A stretch of 64,000 nt of DNA, from contig CM043963.1 in the NCBI GenBank assembly GCA_014529385.2, positions 69,902,912-69,966,911 of the forward strand, in the 5' to 3' direction. This document shows, piece after piece, positions 56,562 through 64,000 of this stretch. This DNA is from Adiantum capillus-veneris. Lineage: Eukaryota; Streptophyta; Polypodiopsida; Polypodiales; Pteridaceae. The position numbers and the translations under genes were made by a program. Below the pieces are notes generated by a model, which was not told where the DNA came from, ran no database searches, and worked only from the letters and a program-made list of their open reading frames with translations. Position 1 is the stretch's first letter, and each line of letters begins with the position of its first letter.

Positions 56562-56960
56562 ATTTGGTTTCTCTTTTCTTGCTTAAGAAGAGAGGTCCTT
56601 AAGTAGCCTATAAATGGTTGATTTTGTTAATTATATTAGGGTAAGTGAAACTGGGATCTATTATCGGTTTTGTTGAGCCCACTATGTGGGATATGGTGCA
56701 CACCTTGTGGGGTTTGGACTTAATAATAGGTTCTTTTTAGACTTTCCTATGGCTTTACCATTATTGAAGCATAAGAAATTCGAAAGGAGCTAGCCTTCGG
56801 CAATTCTGCATATTAGACCCGCTCCACTACTCTCTATAATTAACCACTTGAGCCGTGGGTGTAGATACTTAAGTGGCAATTTTCAAAGGCTAAGAGGAGT
56901 AGCAACTAAGGTTTTGAATTGTCAAAGCATACACTTAGTAATTACACAAATTTTGTTAAC

Positions 56961-57440
56961 ATGGCTGGCAATAACCAAGAGAGTAGAATGAACATTGATA
57001 ACTTTGATTTTGCATATGAAGGTGCTAATGATGATGCCCCATGTTTGTCAATTATCTTGTTACTAGGCTGCAGCAAGCTATGGACAACTCTGCTTTGCAC
57101 GCCGAAGTTACTCAACAACTTCACGCTTATGGAATTTCCCTTCCTCTCCAAGAGAAGAGAGAGCTTAGGAGGCTCTTGAAGAGGCCCCCAAAAGAATACT
57201 CTCTCCCATACGTGAGGAGGAATCCAAAGAGCAAAAAAGCAATGAAACTTTAAGTTCCTCTGAAGATGTGGCTCCACGAAGATGGCGGTCTAAACGATCG
57301 TCAACTCCTTCCAAAAGAAAAAGATCAGTTGACATACAATCCTTTTCCTCGTCATTTCGAAAGGGAAGAGAGGAAACAAAGGAAGAAAAGGGAAAGAAAG
57401 AGGTCACCCTACATTATGTTAGTACAAAAGAGCTATGCTG
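56961..57440 (+). pseudogene. gag-like remnant of the LTR-B element
   Basis: ATG at 56961 (MAGNNQESRMNIDNFDFAYE); the frame changes near 57040 into VTRLQQAMDNSALHAEVTQQ and then into a basic, Ser/Lys/Arg-rich frame (RRWRSKRSSTPSKRKRS) up to about 57430. No known domain is clear; the gag label rests on position after the PBS and leader. The leader (56562-56960) has no gene. The remnant ends abruptly at the GYP4 PBS. Confidence 0.45.
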
Positions 57441-57471
57441 CAGACGTCCGTCGGCGGCGACCCGCCAACAT

Positions 57472-57488
57472 TGGCGCCGCTGCCAGGG
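57472..57488 (+). other. PBS of a second GYP1-like element (GYP4)
   Basis: TGGCGCCGCTGCCAGGG preceded by CCGCCAACA and one base, almost the same as the GYP1 LTR end and PBS (CCGCCTTAACA, TGGCGCCGCTGCCGGGG). Hardly any LTR is left upstream, because gag-like sequence of another element runs to about 57430. Confidence 0.8.
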
Positions 57489-58790
57489 AAATCGATCCTT
57501 AGGTGGTGAGTGACTCAGTGTACAAAAACAAAAATCTCCCTTCAAGCTTTTGATACCCGTCCCGCTTACACATAGACAGTGAAGCAGCTAGACGTAGGTT
57601 TAGTGCTTGGTAGAGACCGGAGTCCGAAACTAGCCAGTGATATTCTACAAGAGCAAAGAAAGTTGTGAGTGAAGTACAAGATAGTATTTCGTTCTTTGAT
57701 TTTCACATGCTTGGAAAGGGCTGTTCCACCATACACTTTGTTGTTATTTTCATTCTATTAAGTTCATTTATGTTTGCAGATTCATTTCAGTTTATAAGAG
57801 TAGGTTAGGAAACAAATTACACCATCATTTGGGGCCAAAAGGATCAAGGAAAAAACTGTCAAAAATCTTATTTTGGTGTTGAAGACCATAATTCTAAAAA
57901 GTTGAAGAAGTGATGATCAGAGCTTCAAAACTAGACCAAACCCAGCAAAACCTTCAAGAAGGAGATAAAAACACTTGCTGAAAAAGACTGTGCAAAAAAA
58001 TGTTCAAATTGCCTGTCCAACATGGATCACGATCCATGTACCTTTTTGGCAAAATGTGCTAAAACTATTTCCTTTGCTTAGAACGCAAAATCTGCTAAAA
58101 CTATTTCCTTTGCTTAGAACAGGCTCTCAGGCATCAGAACCTTAAGTTTGGTCAGAAATAGAGTGCTAGAAGATCATAAAAATCAAAAGATTGGGGTGAG
58201 CAGAGCAAAACCTTGACAAAAGGGGAAAACAAGAAAAAACTGAACTGTTACTTGTCCAAATTTAAAAAGGGATGAGAATTGGGATCAACTAGAAGCAGGG
58301 AATCAATAAAACCAAAATTCATGTCCAGATGCTTCTCAACATGGATCACAATCATGTTCCAGGTAGACATCTGACAGTAAGATTTGATCAATGTACTCCT
58401 AATTACTAGTTGAACAACTTTTCCGAAAGGAGCCATAGACAAAAAGTGAAAAAATATGGTCAAATTAGCAGAAAAGGAGTTGTTTGCAAAAAACCGCAAA
58501 ACAAACACAAAATCTTGCTTTTCACTTGGAAAAAACTAATCAAATCCAAAAAAGACTTGGGAAATAGCATCACCATACCTTGTGTGATCAGCTCACAAAG
58601 TGTCAGTCCAAAATCTAGCCAAACATGGATCGTGATCCATGTACCTTTTTGGAATTTTGAGCTGATAATAGGCAAGCAGGGAAGTGATAACAATTGAAAC
58701 ACTTTCTCCCAAAGGACCCTTATTAGAGAATTTCAAAAAGAGGGCACACAATTATCAAATAAAGTGAACTTGTTTGTGTTAGAATAGACT
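57489..58790 (+). other. GYP4 leader with palindromes
   Basis: About 1.3 kb with no coding sequence. Three copies of a 20-bp palindrome-like unit: ACATGGATC, two bases, GATCCATGT at 58020-58039 and 58623-58642, and a degraded one at 58339-58356. The two good copies have AC and GT centres, so each is the reverse complement of the other. Spacing is 319 and 284 bp. A 37-bp duplication (GCTAAAACTATTTCCTTTGC twice) lies at about 58049-58125. The leader ends in GC-rich sequence at 58800, where no GYP4 gag is seen. Confidence 0.75.
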
Positions 58791-58799
58791 ATATCAAAT

Positions 58800-59220
58800 G
58801 GCATGGATACACTCGATATTGTGAGCTTGGCTCGCTGCTGCTCCTGCGTGTTCCCCTCCCCCCCCGCGTGCACCTGCTCTCCCGCACCATAGCCCCCCGC
58901 CCTCCACCTTCGCCCTCGCGTTGCCCCTGCTGCGCGTTGTCCCCTGCCTGCGCGTTGTCTGTCCGCGCGCGCTGCTGTGCTTGCACCCGGCCTGCGCGCA
59001 GCCCAGCCAGAGCGCAGCCCCGCCCGCTGCCACCCCTCTTGTTCGCTACCCGCTGCCCTCGCCGCTCCAGCCCCATATCCTCACGCCCCCCCCCCCCCCC
59101 CCCCCCTCCGAAGGCCTCGTTTAAATTGCTTGGCAGTGGATTCTCATTTGGTTTCTCCTTGCCGAGCTTTCAAGCGTTGGCCTTCACGCCCGCCCTTCTC
59201 CTTCAGAGCAGCAGACACTT
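58800..59220 (+). other. GC-rich region before the LINE ORF1
   Basis: Very GC-rich, with C runs (59088-59106). The overlapping frames are low-complexity Ala/Arg/Pro reading through C and GC tracts; none is supported. Probably the LINE 5' UTR. Confidence 0.45.
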
Positions 59221-59892
59221 ATGGAGGCTCATGCTCCGCCCTAGAGGGACTCCTGCGAAGCCCCCTCGCCCGATTCCGCTGAGCCCACCATTCGACTTGC
59301 TCTTTCGCCGATGGAGCAAGCAAGCCTAGCCGCAAAGGTAGAGCGTTTGCAGGCGACCTCGGTCATTTGCAAGATTCTCGGCACCCGACCCAGCAGAGGA
59401 GAGCTGCGTGACCTTCTCCAGGCCCGCCTTCTCGCAAAGGTGGGCAAGATCTTGGATGTCCAGATTCTCGGACGGGGGTACTACCAGATTGAGTTCGAGA
59501 CCTCCGAGATGGCTTCCAAGGTCATAGCTATGAGTCCACTGGCCATCCGAGCATCACACACCCACTTTCGACAGTGGCGTCATGGATTTGACCCGTCTTC
59601 GGATGTGCTAGTAGAGGAGGCATACATCCCCATCTCAGTCTTCTTTCTGGGTTTACGGAGGGAGTGCCTACCACTTCTCTTCAGGATTGGCTCCGCCATC
59701 GGGACTGTCCTAGAGACACCTCGTATGGTAGCATCAGTAGCTGCCAAGGCGGCTGGCATCCCCTCAGTTCGAGTTTTTGTTCCCCCACTCAATACGTTCG
59801 GCTGGCATCCCCTCAGCCTCAGGTGAGTGGGGGTTGGTTTAGACAGAGTGTGGAGTACTAGGGTCTTCCGAACCAGTGCTTCATTTGCAAAC

Positions 59893-60995
59893 ATCTTGCA
59901 TGTCCTTCTCTTAAGCATTGGTCTGCTGCAAAGCGTGTGTTGAAATACTTGAAAGGCACTACAGATTTTGGTTTAGTCTATCAACGACAACTCACATCGG
60001 ATTCTATACAATCTCTTTCTCTTTTGGGTTACACAGATGCAGACTGGGCAAGCTCACATTTATCTATGCGATCTACTAGTGGAAATTGCTTCTTTATAAA
60101 TGGTTGTCTTGTTTCTTGGACTAGCAAGAAACAACGTTGTGTTGCAGTTTCTACGACTGAGTCAGAATATGTTGCGGCATCACTTGCAGCTCGTGAGTTG
60201 ATTTGGCTTCGACAAATGCTGGTTGATATTGGTCACTCTCCTCTTTCTAGCACACCCTTGCGGTGTGACAACCAAAGTGCTATTAGTCTTGCAAAAGACT
60301 ATGTTCAACATAATAAGTCAAAGCACATTGCTGTCCATTATCATTATGCCAGGTATGAAGTACGCAAAGGAACCATTATGGTTGAACACTGTCCAAGTAA
60401 CCAGATGATTGCAGACATTTTGACCAAAGGCCTCAACGAGTCACGTTTCATCCTCTTGCACTCGGAGCTTGGAGTTGCTTCGACCTCACTCTTTCTAGAT
60501 TAGCTTCTTTGCTATTGTAATAGCTTTGTACATATGACATTGTAATCTTTTAGGTACCATGCACTATGCACACTCCACATTTGCTAATTGTGATCTCTAA
60601 GTCACTTGAATATTTGTACATAGATGCACAATTCACTTTCACATCATCATCGCTGGTTCATATTTTCACATTGTATAGGGGCTTGGGTTTTTCCCTTGAA
60701 CTCCCCAAGGGTTTTTTCATCCAAAGCTAGAGACTTTTGTTTGAGTGGGGGTGTTGGAGCTATATATGGCTCACTCTACTCAACTTGGTCTCACCTATAT
60801 ATTTGTATCTTGTCCTCAATATATGAATCAGTCTTTGGGAGCGTATATGGTGTGTCTCTTGTCTCGTCTCTCTCTTTCTCTCTACATCTCAACATGGACA
60901 GACAGATGCTTGTACCCAAAGGATCCTTCTCTCAATGTCCATCCACCGTTTACAAACATTCCATCACTGTTGCAATACGTTGGAAATGGAGAGCA
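59893..60995 (+). mobile_element. copia-4: 5'-truncated copia tail inside the LINE ORF1
   Basis: Starts in RNase H (near SLKHWSAAKRVLKYLKG) and keeps an open frame 59937-60503, about 188 codons, with YTDADWASS, STTESEYVAASLAARELIWLRQ, LRCDNQSAISLAKD and DILTKGL. The polypurine stretch AGTGGGGG is followed by TGTTGGAGC at 60752, the LTR start, with TATATA at 60762. The LTR is cut after about 240 bp. Flanking LINE sequence is present on both sides as a repeat of about 100 bp. Confidence 0.82.
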
Positions 60996-61110
60996 AGAGG
61001 GGATGCCAAGGCGGCTGGCATCCCCTCAGTTCGCCTCAGGTGAGTGGGGGTTGGTTTAGACAGAGTGTGGAGTACTAGGGTCTTCCGAACCAGTGCTTCA
61101 TTTGCAAACA
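60995..61110 (+). repeat. Direct repeat flanking copia-4
   Basis: CCTCAGGTGAGTGGGGGTTG through CATTTGCAAAC occurs at about 59816-59892 and again at 61034-61110. Upstream of it both copies share GCCAAGGCGGCTGGCATC, but the first copy has an extra 44 bp containing a second GGCTGGCATCCCCTCAG. Confidence 0.9.
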
Positions 61111-62355
61111 GATGGGCCACCTAGCGAAGGCCTGCCCACGGAGGAGGCCACGACCTACACCTCAGCCTCAGCCTCAGCCTGCCAAGGCTGGGCCGCAGCC
61201 ATTGGGCCACAGCCATAGCCAGCGGCACAGCGCACAGATTCAAAGTCACCCTCCGAGCCTGGGGCTCCAACGGAGGAGGGGTGGCAGCAGGCCCGGGGCC
61301 GTCGACGCTAGGGACCACAGCGACAACCTAACACTCAGAGTGGCCCTCAGGTGCCTATTCAGCAGCAGTGGGTTCCCACGGGGAATCGCTTTGGTCCTCT
61401 TGAGCAGGAGGAGCCCTCTACACCAGCCTCCACCTCCGCTTCACCCTCGCCAGTCGCCCCCCCTTCAGAGTTCCCCTCCTCCTCCTCATCCCCCCCCCCC
61501 CCCCGCCCTCTACTCCCGTGCACTCACCACCTCGCCCTTCTTCCTATTTCGCCCCTCCCCGATTTTCCTCCTCCCCGCCCCCTCCAGCTCCTTCTCCCCC
61601 CGCTCCTGCTCCAGTTCCACAGTCGACTCGGGAGACTGGTCCCTCGCCGGCGGCTAGGAGATCTCTTGGCAGTGCCTTTGCCACGAGTCGCCTAGCTAGA
61701 GAGGGTCAACCCTTCTTGCGGCCCCTCTGCAGATTCAGACATCTTCCCTTGCAGCTATCCCTCGTGGTCTGACAAGCATTGACCTCCGACGCCGCTGGGA
61801 TTTCTTCAACTATGGGTTCACTCGCTTTCTCGGCGACTCCGCCGCAGACCACGAGGCAGCCTGCTTCAGGGTCCATGCTTTGTTCCTCGCCGCTAGGGGG
61901 ACAGAGGCCTTGGACTCAGCAGTTGGTTTCTCCTTCCCCCTCTGTGGTAGGCCCGAGACAGAGTGGTCCCTTGACTCAGTGGTGGGATGGTTGCATACAC
62001 AGGTTCTCGAGTTCTCTCACCACATGGGAGAACTTGGAGTTACAGATCTACTGCAGACGTTGTGGCCACTGGCCAAGTTTGTGGTGACACCCCCAGACTC
62101 AGCAGGATGTAGGCACATTGTGGTGTACTTTTTTGCTGATACGCATTGTTTGCCCTGCTATGTGTACATTCATGAGGACTCCTAGACAGAGGAGGTTGCT
62201 TCATGTACGGCTCGCTCTGCTTGGGATTGGACTAGGCACTCACTACAGTCTCGCCTATCTAGAGGACGCTCGGATGCGCATTACTCCCCATCCAAGCCAG
62301 CCTCGAAGATAGCCCGTCTTGCTGCTGCAGCAGCATCTGTTCTCTCTCGCTCCCC

Positions 62356-62544
62356 ATGAGGATCGTCTCGTGGAACGTGCAGGGACTAGGTGGGCCCCAG
62401 TTTCAACGACAGCGGGGCCGGTTGCGACACGAGCTTCAGCGTTCCCTTGTGGGAGGAGAGATTGATCTCCTTATGCTACAGGAGCACCATCTGTCAGAGA
62501 GCCGCATTCGGCGATGTGGTCAGATTTTGCGTGGACGATATGAT
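62356..62544 (+). pseudogene. LINE ORF2 start (endonuclease), cut by copia-3
   Basis: About 62 codons from the ATG at 62356: MRIVSWNVQGLGG, then GEIDLLMLQEHHLSESRIRR. The WNVxGL and LQExxL motifs are the opening of the L1-type endonuclease. It is cut at 62545 by the copia-3 LTR; the rest lies beyond the window. ORF1 ends about 165 bp upstream. Confidence 0.88.
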
Positions 62545-62736
62545 TGAAGGAGTATGAGCGGAAGTGCGACGCGAGAGAGAGTGCGAGAAGAAGAGCACGA
62601 CGATATGGTGAACTCGCTCTACTGTAATGTGTAGAGCATAGTGAGTTCTTATTAGGTTTTAACAAAAGAATATGTGTACATACCTGGCGGCCCGCCCACT
62701 TACCTGGGCGACCACATTGGGCTTTATCCCCCAACA
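62545..62736 (-). repeat. copia-3 3' LTR (192 bp)
   Basis: Plus-strand ends TGAAGGAGTA and CCCCCAACA. About 95 percent identical to 38124-38316. It disrupts the LINE ORF2; bases ATGAT (62540-62544) should recur at the other end of the element. Confidence 0.88.
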
Positions 62737-62825
62737 ACCTCCCACTTAAAGTCCAATGTGGTACTTTAAGTGTGAGAGAAGCTACTATACAAGCTAATAT
62801 ACAAGAGATGTAGAGAAGTGATGTA

Positions 62826-63875
62826 CTACCCTACACCTAACTGCTTGCAAAAATGCGCAAAGGTCTCTGAGGGAAGTCCTTTTGTAAGTAGATCAGCAGG
62901 ATTTTCTGTGGTGTGAACTTTGACAAGCTGAAGTTGCTTATCCTCGAGCATTTCCCTGATGAAATGATACTTCACATCCACATGCTTTGTCTTTGAGTGA
63001 TAAACTGGATTGCGAGCCAATTGTATAGCACTTTGACTATCACAATATAACACAGGCATCTCTTCTTTGATTCCCAAATCTGTTACTAGTCGATTAAGCC
63101 AAATTGATTCTTTGCATGCCTCTGATGCTGCAACATATTCAACCTCTGTAGTAGACTGAGTAACACAATCTTGTAATCTAGAACGCCATGATACTGCTCC
63201 ACCAGCCAATGTAAAGACATACCCTGACGTAGACCTTTGGTTGTCTAAGTCACCTGCATAATCTGAGTCTGTAAAACCCTTTACACTTAGCTCCTGACTC
63301 CCATAGCATATACGCATACTCTTTGTAGCTTTCAGGTATCTCAATATTCCTTTCACTGCCTCCCAATGTTTCTTGCCTGGGTTTGACATGTATCGACTTA
63401 CTACTCCCACTGCAAATGCAATGTCTGGGCGAGTAGCAATCATTGCATACATCAAACTACCCACTGTAGACGCATATGGAATCTTATCCATTTCAGCCTG
63501 TTCTTCCTCAGACACAAGACAATCTTGTTTGCTAAGTTTCACATATGGTGGCAATGGAACACTCAGTGCCTTTCCCTTCTCCATATTGAAACGTTGCAAA
63601 ACCTTGTCAATATACTCTGTTTGAGATAACCAAATTAACTTCTTTGATCTGTCTCTCTCAATGCGCATACCAAGTATACGACTTGCCTCATCCATGTCTT
63701 TCATGTCAAACGATTTTTCCATCTTTGACTTCAAAACTGAAATTTCTTCCAAGTGCTTGCCAGCAATCAACATGTCATCCACATACAAAATAAGGATCAA
63801 CCAACTACCGTCCTTAGCCTTCTTTGTATATAGACAGTGATCGAACTCACTATGTTTGTAGCCTTGAGAAAGCAT
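62826..63875 (-). CDS. copia-3 RT (second half) and RNase H
   Basis: About 350 codons, open to TAG. RT: CLYTKKAKDGSW, then ILYVDDMLIAG with the YVDD box, GMRIERDRSKK and EYIDKVLQRF. RNase H: SLMYAMIATRPDIAFAVG, FTDSDYAGDLDNQR, STTEVEYVAAS (Val for the usual Ala or Ser before the Glu), LYCDSQSAIQLARN, ENPADLLTKGL. An intact frame and a near-identical LTR relative suggest a young insertion. The upstream part of pol is separated by a one-base frame change near 63905 and the inverted duplication. Confidence 0.88.
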   Translation of the reverse strand: MLSQGYKHSEFDHCLYTKKAKDGSWLILILYVDDMLIAGKHLEEISVLKSKMEKSFDMKDMDEASRILGMRIERDRSKKLIWLSQTEYIDKVLQRFNMEKGKALSVPLPPYVKLSKQDCLVSEEEQAEMDKIPYASTVGSLMYAMIATRPDIAFAVGVVSRYMSNPGKKHWEAVKGILRYLKATKSMRICYGSQELSVKGFTDSDYAGDLDNQRSTSGYVFTLAGGAVSWRSRLQDCVTQSTTEVEYVAASEACKESIWLNRLVTDLGIKEEMPVLYCDSQSAIQLARNPVYHSKTKHVDVKYHFIREMLEDKQLQLVKVHTTENPADLLTKGLPSETFAHFCKQLGVG

Positions 63876-63902
63876 AAACTTGTGGAATTTATGGTACCAT
63901 GC

Positions 63903-63951
63903 CCCCGGGTGATTGTTTTAAGCCATAATGGCTTAAAACAATCACCCGGGG
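63903..63951. repeat. Perfect 24-bp inverted repeat with 1-base loop
   Basis: Left arm CCCCGGGTGATTG..AAGCCAT (63903-63926), loop A, right arm its exact reverse complement (63928-63951). The left arm is native copia-3 sequence (GLKQSPG on the minus strand). The right arm repeats it head to head, after which the sequence is no longer recognisable copia. Confidence 0.95.
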
Positions 63952-64000
63952 ATTGATAAATGTCAATTAAACTAAGCCTTTCGCCATTCGTAACTTGATT

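Larger units (their letters stand above)
59221..62190 (+). pseudogene. Plant LINE ORF1 (DUF4283-like, zinc knuckle), split by copia-4
   Basis: ATG at 59221 with a TAG at codon 8; the main open frame is 59311-59825. Its N-terminal domain (VICKILGTRPSRGELRDLL, VGKILDVQILGRGYYQIEF, YIPISVFFLGLRRECLP, then FRIGSAIGTVL) follows the DUF4283 pattern of plant LINE ORF1. After the insertion, from about 61090, it continues with a zinc knuckle CFICKQMGHLAKAC (CX2CX4HX4C), a Pro/Gln/Ser-rich region, and at 61770-62185 a folded-looking segment (DLRRRWDFFNYGFTRFLGD, then CRHIVVYFFADTHCLPCYVY) which I do not recognise. The knuckle is preceded by a TAG in both copies of the flanking repeat. Confidence 0.75.
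62545..64000 (-). mobile_element. copia-3: 3' half of a copia element, runs to the window edge
   Basis: 3' LTR at 62545-62736 (192 bp), then a polypurine stretch on the minus strand (AAGTGGGAGGT) and RT-RNase H. Same family as copia-2. Disturbed at 63903-63951 by an inverted duplication. Confidence 0.88.

Overview
The window looks like intergenic and genic DNA from a large, repeat-rich land-plant nuclear genome. Ty3/gypsy and Ty1/copia lineages of plant type, plant primer-binding sites (tRNA-Asp-like and initiator-Met-like), LINEs, tRNA-like SINE sequence, long (CT)n/(GA)n tracts and one intron-containing gene all point that way. A non-seed plant such as a fern is possible, but that is a guess; the sequence alone does not settle it. 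I find no bacterial operon, CRISPR array or rRNA gene. Only one ordinary, apparently intact host gene is visible: a three-exon gene for a secreted PEBP-family protein (49360-53058, + strand).

Layout. 1-14563 (-): a very large Ty3/gypsy element (GYP1), cut by the left window edge. It reads 5' LTR (13624-14563), tRNA-Asp-type PBS, long leader, ORF1, gag, pol, a second protease ORF, then a Lys/Trp-repeat ORF and a long 3' region. Leader and 3' region each carry four copies of a 22-bp palindrome, mostly about 284 bp apart. GYP1 sits inside a copia pol gene (copia-1, 14564-17167, +). Copia-1 in turn interrupts an LTR of another family (LTR-B copy C, 17168-17306). 17452-28824 (+): a complete but decayed gypsy element (GYP2) with 2.3-2.4 kb low-complexity LTRs and a Tat-like dual RNase H. 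29024-37262: a jumble of a broken chromovirus-like element (-), a broken gypsy element (+) and a LINE reverse-transcriptase fragment (-). 37265-44840: inverted-repeat arms, a short copia LTR with PBS, LTR-B copy A, and copia-2 (+). 44841-46985 (-): LINE endonuclease and ORF1, probably the upstream half of the LINE seen at 36722-37262. 47000-49350: microsatellites, short duplications and tRNA-like SINE sequence. 49360-53058: the PEBP gene. 54980-57440: LTR-B copy B with its PBS and a broken gag. 57470-58790: PBS and leader of a second GYP1-like element, with its own palindromes. 59221-62544 (+): a LINE with ORF1 and the start of ORF2, split by a 5'-truncated copia piece (copia-4). 62545-64000 (-): copia-3, ending in a perfect 24-bp inverted duplication.

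Most interesting is GYP1. It combines regularly spaced palindromes outside the coding region, ATGA stop/start overlaps at two ORF junctions, two tandem integrase zinc-binding modules, and a second aspartic protease ORF that follows pol in the same frame across one amber codon. A second amber separates that protease from a Lys/Trp-repeat ORF. The unrelated-sequence but same-plan palindromes at 58020-58642 suggest this is a lineage trait rather than an accident. Reading-frame and motif statements were read from the sequence; family names come from known motifs, and no database search was run.
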